A stretch of DNA of 64,000 nucleotides from Salinicoccus cyprini (GTDB lineage: Bacteria > Bacillota > Bacilli > Staphylococcales > Salinicoccaceae): assembly GCF_007713705.1 (NCBI RefSeq), contig NZ_VMSJ01000001.1:310001-374000 (forward strand), in the 5' to 3' direction. The notes under the pieces are model-generated. The model did not search any database. It had not been told where the DNA came from and was given only the letters and a program-made list of their open reading frames with translations. Below are positions 15,083 through 23,461 of this stretch, piece by piece. Made by a program: the position numbers and the translations under genes. Position 1 is the stretch's first letter. The number at the start of each line of letters is the position of its first letter.

Positions 15083-16113
15083 TATAATTCTCCTTTTTGA
15101 TTCATTCTTATAAGCAGGTAGATCAGGTAGGGGGCGCCGATGATGCCGGTGATGACGCCTACCGGATATCTTGTCGCAAAGGCGAACTGGCCGACAAGAT
15201 CGCTAGCCAGTACGAGCACGATACCGACGAGCCCCGCCGGCAGAAGGCTTGAAAATCCTGGTCCTGCGAGCCGTTTTGCGATCGGTCCTGCGAGGAACGA
15301 TATGAAGGCGATCGGACCAGTAATGGAGGTGGCAATGGAAATCATGGCCACTGAACCGAGTATCAGGATGACTCTCGTTAAATCTGTTCTGACACCGAGT
15401 GTCGTCGCCATCTGTTCGCCGAGCTCAAGCATGCTGAGACTTCTGCTAAAGAGCAGGATGAGCGGGACGAGAATGGCGACCGCAATCGCAATCGGCGGGA
15501 TCGCCGACATGGTCACGCCGTTCAGGCTGCCGTTCAGCCATCTGAGTACCGATGGAATATCCTGTTCTGCACTGATCAGCATCATGTAGGAGATCGCTGC
15601 ATTCAGCATGGCCTGGATGCCGATGCCGATCAGGATCAGCTTGCCGATCGAGAATGACTTTCCTCTTGATAATACATACATGACGATGACTGTGGCAAGT
15701 CCGCCGATGATGGATGCCGTAGAGATTACGGAGTTGTTCGCCCCCAGTATGACAATGCAGAATACCGCCGCCATGCTGGCACCGGTAGTGACGCCGAGTA
15801 CATTCGGATTGGCGAGCGGGTTGCGCAGCATCGTCTGGAATACATCACCAGCGATGCCGAATGCAAATCCGACGAGTATGGCGGCAAGCATTCTCGGGAG
15901 TCGCAGCGTTGTTACTGTAAACGATACACCCTCGATGGATTCACCAAACAATGCCCGGATGACTTCACCGACAGGGTGGATGGTGTTGCCGAGCATGAGC
16001 ATCATCATCGAAAGTGCCAGCGTCATGATCGTGAGCAGCCCGGTGACAATCAGCCAGCGGCGCTGTCGCTTTCGTCTGCCTACTTTGATCAGTGTAATGG
16101 TGTCGTGTGTCAT
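15082..16113 (-). CDS. Iron-siderophore ABC transporter permease (FecCD family)
   Basis: 343 residues, nine to ten membrane spans after a basic N-terminus. FecCD hallmarks are RLPRMLAAILVGFAFGIAGD, then NPLANPNVLGVTTGAS, and near the C-terminus FISFLAGPIAKRL with GVITGIIGAPYLIYLL. It overlaps its neighbour permease by 4 bp (ATGA type) and the ATPase by 1 bp, so the operon is tightly coupled. It pairs with the upstream permease to form the channel. Confidence 0.93.
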   Translation of the reverse strand: MTHDTITLIKVGRRKRQRRWLIVTGLLTIMTLALSMMMLMLGNTIHPVGEVIRALFGESIEGVSFTVTTLRLPRMLAAILVGFAFGIAGDVFQTMLRNPLANPNVLGVTTGASMAAVFCIVILGANNSVISTASIIGGLATVIVMYVLSRGKSFSIGKLILIGIGIQAMLNAAISYMMLISAEQDIPSVLRWLNGSLNGVTMSAIPPIAIAVAILVPLILLFSRSLSMLELGEQMATTLGVRTDLTRVILILGSVAMISIATSITGPIAFISFLAGPIAKRLAGPGFSSLLPAGLVGIVLVLASDLVGQFAFATRYPVGVITGIIGAPYLIYLLIRMNQKGEL

Positions 16114-17171
16114 AATGAACCTACTTTCGAGCGGATGGCGAGCGCAATAAGCAATGGCGCACCGACAAATGCAGTGACCACGCCGACTTCAAGCTCGCCC
16201 GGACTGCCGAGTATTCTGCCGATCACATCGGAGGCGGTCAATATGACACCGCCGAGCAGCGCAGCTCCGGGAATGACCATTCTGAGGTCCGGTCCCAAAA
16301 TCAGCCTGACAAGGTGTGTCGACAGCAGTCCGATGAATCCGATCGGTCCGGCCAGTGCAGTTGCCGCACCACACAGTATCACTGCCCCGAGTGACGAAAC
16401 GAGCCGAATCAGGCCGGTGCGCACACCGAGTCCTTTCGCCGCTTCATCCCCGAGTGCCATTGCATTCAGTGCAGCAGAGCAGATCACTGCGATGATGATG
16501 CCGAACAAGAGGAACGGGGAGAACAATACGATGTTATCCCAGCTGCCCGATCCGACGCTGCCGACCTGCCAGAAGCGGAACTGGTCCATGACGTGTGAGC
16601 GGGGAATCATGACTGCCGTCACCAGGGAAGACAGCGCGGCACTTGTCGCCGCACCTGCCAGCACAAGTTTCAGAGGCGTTGCGCCATTTTTCCCGAGTGA
16701 TCCGATACCGAATACGAAAACAGCAGTGATGATTGCTCCTGCCAAAGCAAACCACATGTAGCTCGCTGCACTGCTGATGTTGAAATATGCAATGCCGGAG
16801 ACGATGAAAAGTGAGGCGCCCGTATTGACGCCGAGTATGCTCGGGTCGGCAATCGGATTGCGGGTCACTGACTGCATCAACGCCCCGGAAACGCCAAGTG
16901 CCGCCCCACATAGCAGGGCGAACACTGTTCTTGCGATTCTTTTTCTGACGATATTTGCTTCATATGTTTCCACCGATGGATTGAACAGGCCATCCACCAA
17001 TCCGTCCATGCCGACCATGCGCGAGCCGAATGCCAGCGAAGCGGCGGAGGAGAGGACAAGCAGGATGGAAAATATCAATGACCATCTGATCAGGAGTGCG
17101 GGAACATGTGTCTTCTGTTTTCGTATCAGTGGGAGGGCGCTACTCGGCCGCCTTGTCAACTGCGTCACCAA
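16110..17171 (-). CDS. Iron-siderophore ABC transporter permease (FecCD family)
   Basis: About 353 residues, FecCD type: RIARTVFALLCGAALGVSGA, NPIADPSILGVNTGAS, GFIGLLSTHLVRLILGPD and VVTAFVGAPLLIAL. The start is uncertain: no ATG exists near the conserved N-terminus, and TTG 17171 or GTG 17168 lies inside the 3' end of the binding-protein gene (about 30-bp overlap) without a clear ribosome binding site. Translation is probably coupled to the upstream gene. It is the first of the two permeases in the operon. Confidence 0.9.
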   Translation of the reverse strand: MVTQLTRRPSSALPLIRKQKTHVPALLIRWSLIFSILLVLSSAASLAFGSRMVGMDGLVDGLFNPSVETYEANIVRKRIARTVFALLCGAALGVSGALMQSVTRNPIADPSILGVNTGASLFIVSGIAYFNISSAASYMWFALAGAIITAVFVFGIGSLGKNGATPLKLVLAGAATSAALSSLVTAVMIPRSHVMDQFRFWQVGSVGSGSWDNIVLFSPFLLFGIIIAVICSAALNAMALGDEAAKGLGVRTGLIRLVSSLGAVILCGAATALAGPIGFIGLLSTHLVRLILGPDLRMVIPGAALLGGVILTASDVIGRILGSPGELEVGVVTAFVGAPLLIALAIRSKVGSL

Positions 17172-18234
17172 TCATCTGCAGATACTCATCGATGGTGTAT
17201 GAGGTTGAAAGGGGTGTTGGTGTGCCGGCAGCTACAATTGGAGAATCACTTTCGATGAAGACGACAGAACCACGTTCGATCGCTGGAATCTCACCGAGCA
17301 GCGGGTCCGCCTGCAATGTTTCAAGCAGTTCCTGGTTGCCGTATCCGACGAGGATGTCTGCATCGTATAGCGCCTGTGCATTTTCACTGCTCAAGTTGAG
17401 TGAGTAGCTTTCCGGATCTTCAATCATGTCAGTGACACTTTCAGGGACTGTCATGCCGAGTTCCTCGAGGAATTTCACTCTTGAATCAGCAGGTGTGTAG
17501 ATGTGCATCTGGGACAGATCATCTGCAGAGAAGTTCGTCCAGACGACCTGCTTGCCTTCAATCTGCGGATATTCTGCAACTTTTTCCTGAACCATAGCCT
17601 CAGTATCTTCAATCAGCTGCTGGCCTTCTGCCTCCATGCCCATGCCTTTGGCATTCATCGTCACCTGTTCACGCCAAGATGTTGCCCATGCCGCTTCAGG
17701 ATATGCAACAACCGGTGCAATTTCACTCAGCAGGTCGTAGTCTTCTTGTGTAATGCCGGAGTAGGCTGCAAGGATGACATCCGGATTGGAATCGGAGATG
17801 GCTTCAAAATCAAGACCGTCCGTATCCTGGAAGACATTGGGGTCTTCCACACCGAGTTCATCGAGCTTCTCCTTCGTCCAAGGGAGGAGACCGCTGTCAT
17901 CCTGCACGCCGAAGTTCGCTGCGGAGAAACCGACAGGCTCGACACCCAGAGCAAGCGCAACATCCTGGTTGCCCCATTGGATGGTCGCAACACGCTCAGG
18001 CTTTTCTTCGATCACTGTTTCGCCGAATGCATGTTCAACCGTGATTGGATAGCTCGCACTTTCCTCAGATGATGCCTCTGTGCTTTCTTCAGTACTTTCT
18101 TCATTTGATGCGCTGCCACTGCCTGCTTCCTCAGTGGAGGCTGCCTCTTCCTGGTTGGAGCAACCGACAATGAATACGAAAATCAACGCAGCGATAAGTA
18201 GGGGGAGAAATGGTCGTTTACCAAATGTGTGCAT
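17140..18234 (-). CDS. Iron-siderophore ABC transporter substrate-binding lipoprotein
   Basis: 364 residues. A basic N-terminus and hydrophobic core end in the lipobox VGC (cysteine near residue 24), followed by a Glu/Ser-rich linker and a TroA/FepB-type binding domain: ITVEHAFGETVIEEKPERVA, later DVILAAYSGIT and a C-terminal TIDEYLQMIGDA. GGAAAGGAAG precedes ATG 18234. The longer frame up to 18309 crosses the Fur-box side of the promoter and is rejected. It is the first gene of the operon SBP-permease-permease-ATPase. The ligand (hydroxamate or catecholate) cannot be told from the sequence. Confidence 0.93.
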   Translation of the reverse strand: MHTFGKRPFLPLLIAALIFVFIVGCSNQEEAASTEEAGSGSASNEESTEESTEASSEESASYPITVEHAFGETVIEEKPERVATIQWGNQDVALALGVEPVGFSAANFGVQDDSGLLPWTKEKLDELGVEDPNVFQDTDGLDFEAISDSNPDVILAAYSGITQEDYDLLSEIAPVVAYPEAAWATSWREQVTMNAKGMGMEAEGQQLIEDTEAMVQEKVAEYPQIEGKQVVWTNFSADDLSQMHIYTPADSRVKFLEELGMTVPESVTDMIEDPESYSLNLSSENAQALYDADILVGYGNQELLETLQADPLLGEIPAIERGSVVFIESDSPIVAAGTPTPLSTSYTIDEYLQMIGDAVDKAAE

Positions 18235-18313
18235 TCTATTCTTCCTTTCCGTTCTATAATGGGGCGAAAACTGCCCTCTAACTGTTGTCCGCCTTGTGAT
18301 ATGTAGCATCTGA

Positions 18314-18351
18314 AACTTAATTGAAAATGATTCTCATTTCCAATTAAGTTT
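18314..18351. promoter_or_regulatory. Fur box in a long palindrome
   Basis: The core GAAAATGATTCTCATTTCC (18323-18341) matches the 19-bp Fur consensus GATAATGATTATCATTATC at 15 of 19 positions. It sits at the centre of a larger near-palindrome whose arms are AACTTAATTG and CAATTAAGTT. It lies about 80 bp upstream of the binding-protein ATG. Iron repression of the siderophore operon is the expected outcome. Confidence 0.88.
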
Positions 18352-18475
18352 AATCTATAACTTTCCCAATCGTCTGTCAAGGATGAGGAGAAGATCTTAA
18401 GGCGAAAGTTTGAATATTTCAGAATAGAAGGCAAATATAGATGTAAAGTGCATTTATATAGAAGGAAAAATAAAA

Positions 18476-18495
18476 GCCACCATGGAAATGGTGGC
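18476..18495 (-). terminator. Terminator of the DUF1028 gene
   Basis: GCCACCA-TGGAAA-TGGTGGC, followed on the minus strand by TTTTATTTTTCC. Confidence 0.8.
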
Positions 18496-18522
18496 GAGTC
18501 GTCCAGTACATATTTTGCTATA

Positions 18523-19185
18523 CTACTTGAAATTATGTTTCTTCGGCATGTCCGGGATGAAAGGCAGAAGCTGTTCTTTTGCCACTTCATACACACGCGT
18601 CAGTTCCGCTACCGGATCCTCATGCTCATCCACACGGAGATCCACAAGCGGGTAGTCCTCCGTATCGTAGACTTTGAGTGCCGCAGACTGCTTGCCGCGT
18701 TTGTCTCCGCCTGCTTTCTGACCTGCCTGCAGTGCACGAAGCAGTCTTTCCGATAATTCCAGGTCGGAATGGATGACAAACGTCCGCTGCATGTCGGTGA
18801 GCGTCTTTTCATTTACGAGCATATTGCCGGCAACAACAAAGCCGTCCCCTTCCAAGTGGTTGTAATAGCCTTCACATTCATCACCCGAGAAAGCAGCAGT
18901 ATTACCATCGGCATCCACAATCGCAAACTGCCTGTACTCCAAGTCCTGTTCTTCAGAAATGATTTTGTTCTTCGCTTCCGCAGCAGTCATCCCGGAGCCG
19001 AGGTACCGAAGCCCCCTGATACCGATATACGGATTGACAAATGACTGTGTCGCAATCGCACCCGTTCCAGCCTTTACAAATGGGACCAGCATACCGACAG
19101 CCGGCAGTTTTGTTGAGACAGCCACACCCAGTTGCCCCGTTTTCGGACATCTGGCTGTAATGGAGAAAGTATTTAGTTCCAGCAT
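18523..19185 (-). CDS. DUF1028-family (putative Ntn-hydrolase fold) protein
   Basis: 220 residues, the normal size of DUF1028 proteins. Conserved stretches are TFSITARCPKTGQLGVAVST, GAIATQSFVNP, then GNTAAFSGDECEGY and GDGFVVAGNMLVNE. The family has an N-terminal-nucleophile-like fold and is cytosolic; no reaction is established. GAGGTGG lies upstream of ATG 19185. The gene stands alone between the Fur-regulated operon and an SDR gene and has its own terminator. Confidence 0.85.
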   Translation of the reverse strand: MLELNTFSITARCPKTGQLGVAVSTKLPAVGMLVPFVKAGTGAIATQSFVNPYIGIRGLRYLGSGMTAAEAKNKIISEEQDLEYRQFAIVDADGNTAAFSGDECEGYYNHLEGDGFVVAGNMLVNEKTLTDMQRTFVIHSDLELSERLLRALQAGQKAGGDKRGKQSAALKVYDTEDYPLVDLRVDEHEDPVAELTRVYEVAKEQLLPFIPDMPKKHNFK

Positions 19186-19342
19186 GGATCATCCACCTCT
19201 ATGTGTTTATTTGATATTCTTCTTATTACCAATCTACACTAGATTGTAACAAGTGCCAATCAGTTTACTTTTTGTAACTTTTGCCCTAACGTAGTAGTTG
19301 AAACTGTTTGAATACGGTTACACAACTATAGGAGGTCATACA

Positions 19343-20125
19343 ATGGGAAGATTGCAGGACAAGGTTATTCTGATTACTGGCGGAGCAAGTGGACTTGGAC
19401 AGGCGGCTGCCATCCAGGCAGCCAAAGAAGGCGCAAAACTGTCACTTGTCGATCTGAATGCAGAAACACTGGAAGAGACACAGAAAATCATCAAGGATAG
19501 TGTATCCGATGCAGAAGTGCTGATGATCACCGCTGATGTTTCCGATGAAGCGGCAGTGAAAACTTATGTCGACCAGACGGTATCCGATTTCGGACGCATT
19601 GATGGATTTTTCAACAATGCCGGTATCGAAGGCAAACAGAATCTGACAGAGAACTATGGCAGTGACGAATTCGGCAAAGTCGTCGGCATCAACCTGAACG
19701 GCGTATTCTATGGTATGAAGTACGTACTTGAAGTGATGAAGAAGCAGGGCTCAGGATCCATCGTCAACACTGCATCCGTCGGGGGCATCCGCGGTGTCGG
19801 CAACCAGTCCGGCTATGCAGCAAGCAAGCACGGTGTCGTCGGTCTGACACGCAACTCCGCAGTGGAGTATGGTGAATTCGGTATCAGCATCAATGCCATC
19901 GCACCGGGTGCCATCATGACAGCCATGGTCGAAGGATCACTGCGTCAGATAGGCGGCGACAACTGGGAGGAAGCCGGCAAGGAATTCGTCAGCGTCAATC
20001 CGATGAAACGCTTCGGCAGACCAGAAGAAGTCGCTGCCCTCGTATCCTTCCTGCTCAGTCAGGAATCCCAGTTCATCAATGGTGCAACGATTCCGATCGA
20101 TGGTGGACAATCCTATAAATATTAA
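19343..20125 (+). CDS. Short-chain dehydrogenase/reductase
   Basis: 260-residue classical SDR. It has the NAD(P)-binding motif TGGASGLG (residues 13-20), the structural NNAG near 90, catalytic Ser in NTASVGG and YAASK near 157-161, and a C-terminal GATIPIDGG typical of glucose-1-dehydrogenase/FabG-like enzymes. The Asp after the second strand (LVDLN) suggests NAD rather than NADP preference. AGGAGG is 7 bp before ATG 19343; the upstream frame to 19298 lacks a ribosome binding site. The substrate is unknown. It ends at a terminator shared with the convergent PPK2 gene. Confidence 0.88.
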   Translation: MGRLQDKVILITGGASGLGQAAAIQAAKEGAKLSLVDLNAETLEETQKIIKDSVSDAEVLMITADVSDEAAVKTYVDQTVSDFGRIDGFFNNAGIEGKQNLTENYGSDEFGKVVGINLNGVFYGMKYVLEVMKKQGSGSIVNTASVGGIRGVGNQSGYAASKHGVVGLTRNSAVEYGEFGISINAIAPGAIMTAMVEGSLRQIGGDNWEEAGKEFVSVNPMKRFGRPEEVAALVSFLLSQESQFINGATIPIDGGQSYKY

Positions 20126-20146
20126 GCAGTAAACGATGATGCAGAT

Positions 20147-20183
20147 GAAACCCGATTCCAGTTAAGGAGTCGGGTTTCTTATT
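20147..20183. terminator. Bidirectional terminator between SDR and PPK2
   Basis: GAAACCCGA / TCGGGTTTC stem with an inner TTCC / GGA extension, followed by TTATTTT on the plus strand. Confidence 0.75.
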
Positions 20184-20193
20184 TTGCTGAGTA

Positions 20194-21054
20194 CTACTCT
20201 TTCTCAAGCCTCTTGATATATTCCTCGAGCTTTTCCTTGTCTTCACCGGTCGTTTCTGGATATTTCGGATCAAGCCGCTCCAGCAGATCGAGCATGATCT
20301 CGTTCACCAGGCGGCGGCTGTGCCATTCGTCATCTGCTGGCAAGACGAACCATGGCGCGTAATCGGTTGATGTTTCGTTCAGCATATCCTCGAATACTTT
20401 CTGATACTCATCCCAGTGCTCCCGCTCTTCAACATCCGAGAAGGAGAATTCCCATTGTTTATCCGGATTTTTCATCCGCTCCAGCAGACGTCTTTTCTGT
20501 TCATCCTTAGACATATGAAAGAAGAATTTGACGATATGAAAATTGTTCTGGTAAAGGTATTTCTCAAAATTTCTGATCTGCTCAAAACGGAGGGACCAGA
20601 TTGTAGTCTCATCTGCACCCTCAGGATAATCTCCTTCGAGCAGAACATCATGGATGCGGGGCGCAATGACTTCCTCATAATGGGAACGGTTCAAAATGCC
20701 GACTTCACCGCGCGCCGGCAGGGCGTTATGCAGGCGCCACAAATAATCATGCTTCATTTCCTCTTCAGTCGGCTTGCTCAAAGTCGTCGTCTTCAGACCC
20801 TGGGGGTTGAGGTTTACGAATATATGGCTGATCGATTCATCTTTCCCGGCAGCATCCAGCGCCTGCAGCACAACGAGGATTCCGTGCTTCTCCTCGGCAT
20901 TCATTTTCATATGCAGGTCCTTGAGCTTTTTTACCAATGGGGGGATGATTTCATCTCTGATCTTCTCATTGTCATTCGTCTTATTCTCAGTCGTCGGGTA
21001 GTCACTGAGCTTTATTTTTTCATCACCTGTTACTTTGTAATAATTAAGATCCAT
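20194..21054 (-). CDS. PPK2-family polyphosphate:nucleotide phosphotransferase
   Basis: 286 residues. Walker-A-like LDAAGKDES and lid/Walker-B region GEVGILNRSHYEEV are the PPK2 hallmarks, and FFFHMSKDEQKRRLLERMK follows. The size fits the short, single-domain PPK2 enzymes that phosphorylate AMP, ADP or other nucleotides with polyphosphate. AAGGAG is 9 bp before ATG 21054; the frame upstream to 21123 runs through the promoter and is excluded. A SigB-type promoter (21079-21103) indicates stress induction, so the enzyme may regenerate nucleotides from polyphosphate under stress (inference). Confidence 0.88.
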   Translation of the reverse strand: MDLNYYKVTGDEKIKLSDYPTTENKTNDNEKIRDEIIPPLVKKLKDLHMKMNAEEKHGILVVLQALDAAGKDESISHIFVNLNPQGLKTTTLSKPTEEEMKHDYLWRLHNALPARGEVGILNRSHYEEVIAPRIHDVLLEGDYPEGADETTIWSLRFEQIRNFEKYLYQNNFHIVKFFFHMSKDEQKRRLLERMKNPDKQWEFSFSDVEEREHWDEYQKVFEDMLNETSTDYAPWFVLPADDEWHSRRLVNEIMLDLLERLDPKYPETTGEDKEKLEEYIKRLEKE

Positions 21055-21078
21055 CCCTATCCGCTCCTTTTTAGAGTA

Positions 21079-21103
21079 GTACCCATAAGGGTTCCAATTA
21101 AAC
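21079..21103 (-). promoter_or_regulatory. SigB-type promoter of the PPK2 gene
   Basis: Minus-strand GTTTAA-N13-GGGTAC, 25 bp upstream of the start codon. Confidence 0.72.
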
Positions 21104-21189
21104 GCAGAATACATATGAACCATCTGTCACTAAACGTTCAATAGTTGACATGATCGTTGTGACTAAAAATCAGAATAGTGTGATACAGT

Positions 21190-21214
21190 AAACATGTATA
21201 AAAAATATATGTTT
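21190..21214. promoter_or_regulatory. NsrR-type box upstream of ric
   Basis: AAACATGTAT-AAAAA-ATATATGTTT is a near-perfect dyad about 17 bp before the ric start codon. It shares the core ATGTAT-W-AAAAATATAT with the box in front of hmp at 60315 and resembles the Bacillus NsrR site ATRTATYTTAAATATAT. nsrR itself lies at 59766-60176. Confidence 0.65.
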
Positions 21215-21230
21215 AAGTGGGAGTGTTATT

Positions 21231-21923
21231 ATGACAGCAGTCAGTGAAAAGATGTGGGTCAGTGATATCGTCAAGGAAATTCCCAAGAGCGCAGATATAT
21301 TCAGGAAAAACAGGATCGACTACTGCTGTGGTGGCAGGATGCCGATGGCAGAAGCGGTGGAAGCACGGGGTCTTGATCTCGAGAGCATGATGGAGAAGAT
21401 CGATAATATCGATCAGCATGAAGGCGGTGGCATCGATGTGAAATATCTGGATGCGGCAGCCATCATCACCTTTATCCAGAACAGATACCATAAGGAGCTG
21501 ATGAATGAACTTTCAGCACTGGCACCTTATGTGAGGAAACTTGCCAGAAAGCATGGACCGGACGAGCCGCACCTCGTGAGACTTGAGGAACTGTACCGGA
21601 CGTTGAAAAATGAAATGTTGGCACATACGGAAGATGAGGATAGAAATGTATTTCCGCTGATCATGGAATTCATGAAGGATACGACTTCTGATCTTGTGGA
21701 AACAGTAAAACCGCATGTTGAAGGGCTTGAAGCGGACCATGAAGCGGTCGGCGATATTTTGAAGGAGATGCGGGACATCACGGATGATTTCACACCACAT
21801 GAATCGGCATGTGGCACGTATAGACTTGTATATGCCAGACTGGAAAAGCTTGAGAAGGACACATTCGAGCATGTGCATCTTGAAAATAATGTACTGTTTG
21901 AAAGAGTAAGAAAGGCAATCTAG
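21231..21923 (+). CDS. scdA: RIC/ScdA iron-sulfur cluster repair di-iron protein
   Basis: 230 residues, the usual RIC length. The N-terminal ScdA_N domain carries IDYCCGG (Cys32-Cys33) and VSDIVKEIPKSADIFRK. The C-terminal hemerythrin-like domain shows the di-iron ligands as spaced His/Glu residues: NRYHKELMNE, LAHTEDEDRNVF, LEADHEAVGD and FEHVHLENNVLF. It repairs clusters damaged by nitric oxide or oxidants in the cytosol. GTGGGAG lies upstream of ATG 21231. An NsrR-type box in the promoter links it to the NO response of hmp. Confidence 0.93.
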   Translation: MTAVSEKMWVSDIVKEIPKSADIFRKNRIDYCCGGRMPMAEAVEARGLDLESMMEKIDNIDQHEGGGIDVKYLDAAAIITFIQNRYHKELMNELSALAPYVRKLARKHGPDEPHLVRLEELYRTLKNEMLAHTEDEDRNVFPLIMEFMKDTTSDLVETVKPHVEGLEADHEAVGDILKEMRDITDDFTPHESACGTYRLVYARLEKLEKDTFEHVHLENNVLFERVRKAI

Positions 21924-21984
21924 CTTCCATATTATTTGTTGGAATATTCAGTTAATGTTATGATGGTCAAAAGGGGTGTGATGA

Positions 21985-22143
21985 ATGAATAGACACTACA
22001 CTGGGCGAGAGGACTATTTGATGGAGTATCGCAAAAACGACTACGAACCTTTGCAGCTGAACGTTCAAAGAAAACCCGACACGATCATGGAGTTTGCATT
22101 CTGGGGAATGTGGACGCTCATCAAACACCTGATCATCCGCTAG
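21985..22143 (+). CDS. Small 52-residue protein with amphipathic/membrane-like C-terminus
   Basis: Too short for a standard gene call but well formed: GGGG sits 8-9 bp before ATG 21985, the frame is open for 53 codons, and a strong terminator follows immediately. A polar N-terminal half (Arg/Tyr/Glu-rich, ending NVQRKPD) is followed by TIMEFAFWGMWTLIKHLIIR, a hydrophobic segment with a basic end that could sit in the membrane. I do not recognise a family. An ATG at 21981 opens only three codons, so the choice of start is clear. Confidence 0.55.
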   Translation: MNRHYTGREDYLMEYRKNDYEPLQLNVQRKPDTIMEFAFWGMWTLIKHLIIR

Positions 22144-22152
22144 AGAACAAGA

Positions 22153-22180
22153 AAGGGAAGGCATTCAGCCTTCCCTTTTA
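22153..22180. terminator. Bidirectional terminator
   Basis: GGGAAGGC-ATTCA-GCCTTCCC followed by TTTTA; on the other strand CTTTC follows. Confidence 0.8.
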
Positions 22181-22537
22181 CTGTGCAGCGGCTTTCTGGT
22201 TTCTGCGATACGTAAAAAACGTGCTTGTTATTGCGGTGCCCATCGCAATCCAGAACATGCCTGAACCCGGATGAAAGCCGATATGGGACGCGCCGCCGAA
22301 CTGATCCAGTACTACGACCAGGGACAGAATGTACATCTCGAAGAGAAGAACAAACCGCCATGACTCCTGTCTTTTTATGCCGGTCTCTTTGTAATGGATG
22401 TGGTTGGCGATGATATCTGCGATTGCCAATATGATGAGCAGCGCGAAGACGGCTGTCTGGCTTTGCCGGGTGGAGATGGAGAGTCCAGAGAACTGATCCA
22501 TGATAACCATGAGCGACAAGAAAACGATACTCAACAA
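22178..22537 (-). CDS. Small multi-pass membrane protein
   Basis: About 119 residues with four predicted membrane spans (roughly 1-18, 29-47, 62-78, 92-108) and a basic C-terminus. It is the third gene of an operon with an XRE regulator and another membrane protein. The start is odd: the open frame begins with two TTG codons without a ribosome binding site. A good site (AAGGGG) before ATG-ATG at about 22560 is out of frame by one base. Reading from the latter with one extra base would give an N-terminus with IRIHSILTLLSIVFLS. Either an unusual start or a small deletion is possible. The function is unknown. Confidence 0.6.
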   Translation of the reverse strand: MLSIVFLSLMVIMDQFSGLSISTRQSQTAVFALLIILAIADIIANHIHYKETGIKRQESWRFVLLFEMYILSLVVVLDQFGGASHIGFHPGSGMFWIAMGTAITSTFFTYRRNQKAAAQ

Positions 22538-22573
22538 TGTAAGTATACTGTGAATCCTGATGACATCATCCCC

Positions 22574-23071
22574 TTATTCGTCTTCCATTTTTCGAAAGCG
22601 TCTGATGCGTATTTCACCTGATACAATATTAAAAAAAATCAGAATAATTGTGAATGCGAGTATGCTGCTTATGAACATCAACAGATTAAAGTTGAAACTG
22701 CGGTCGATGAGGCTTTTAACCAGTAGTTCAACGATGGTAATGAAGATCGCACCGGCAATGGATTCCATAAGGTAGATGCCGAATCGTCCGGCGAAGCGCC
22801 CTTTCTTATAAGGCAGTTCTTTTCTTGAGATGGGTGAGTAGATCAGATCATCGGTTTCATTTCTGAATGCGATTACGGAGAAGACTATGAATGACACCAT
22901 AACAAAATAAAGATCATTCTGAACCATGTTCGTATTCCAGATATCCATTGCGACAAGCAGCATGCGGATGATCATATAGCTCCATATGAGCAGCAGGGTG
23001 ATGAGTGCGGCGTTACCTGCGGATTTCCTTTTACGTTCATCCCCTATGAAACGATCAAGCAGCTTTTCCAT
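22574..23071 (-). CDS. Membrane protein of the DUF3796/DUF2178-like type
   Basis: 165 residues with four hydrophobic segments and a conserved-looking loop ETDDLIYSPISRKELPYKKGR between spans 2 and 3. Such proteins commonly sit directly downstream of a small Cro/C1-type regulator in Firmicutes, as here (23 bp gap). AAAGGA lies about 11 bp before ATG 23071; the ATG at 23083 overlaps that site. Domain assignment is from general similarity and gene order only. The likely partners are the XRE protein upstream and the small membrane protein downstream. Confidence 0.65.
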   Translation of the reverse strand: MEKLLDRFIGDERKRKSAGNAALITLLLIWSYMIIRMLLVAMDIWNTNMVQNDLYFVMVSFIVFSVIAFRNETDDLIYSPISRKELPYKKGRFAGRFGIYLMESIAGAIFITIVELLVKSLIDRSFNFNLLMFISSILAFTIILIFFNIVSGEIRIRRFRKMEDE

Positions 23072-23094
23072 GAAAATTCCCATCCTTTATCGTT

Positions 23095-23295
23095 TTATTC
23101 TTCATCCCAGAATAAGTCGTCGAGTGTGCAGTGGAGGACTTTGCAGACTTTGAGGCACAGGGCGAGCGAAGGATTGTATTCTCCCTTTTCTATCAGGTTG
23201 ATGGTCTGCCTGCTGACACCTGTTTTCTGTGCCAGGTCCTTCTGGGTGAGATCCAGGGCGGCACGTGCGCTTTTCATTTTCAAATTTTTTGCCAA
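23095..23295 (-). CDS. Small XRE-family transcriptional regulator
   Basis: 66 residues that consist of little more than a Cro/C1 helix-turn-helix: LDLTQKDLAQKTGVSRQTIN is the textbook HTH, followed by LIEKGEYNPSLALCLKVCKV. The start is TTG 23295, 7 bp after GAGG; the next ATG is inside helix 1. It heads a three-gene operon with two membrane proteins and probably autoregulates it. The A/T-rich stretch 23300-23395 upstream contains the promoter. Confidence 0.88.
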   Translation of the reverse strand: MAKNLKMKSARAALDLTQKDLAQKTGVSRQTINLIEKGEYNPSLALCLKVCKVLHCTLDDLFWDEE

Positions 23296-23396
23296 GAAAT
23301 CACCTCTTCTTTATAAGTATATTATACCATTCTAAAAGTAAAATATATATTACTTTAATTTATATATAGACGTTATTCGAATATGTAAATATAAAA

Positions 23397-23425
23397 CAGC
23401 CGGCCCCTGGAGGGAGGGACGGCTG
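23397..23425 (-). terminator. Terminator of the sortase-substrate gene
   Basis: On the minus strand CAGCCG pairs with CGGCTG around an inner CCT/AGG helix, followed by TTTTAT. Confidence 0.7.
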
Positions 23426-23461
23426 ATGGTTCAATCTATTGGTATGGGTTGGAACGCTTGA

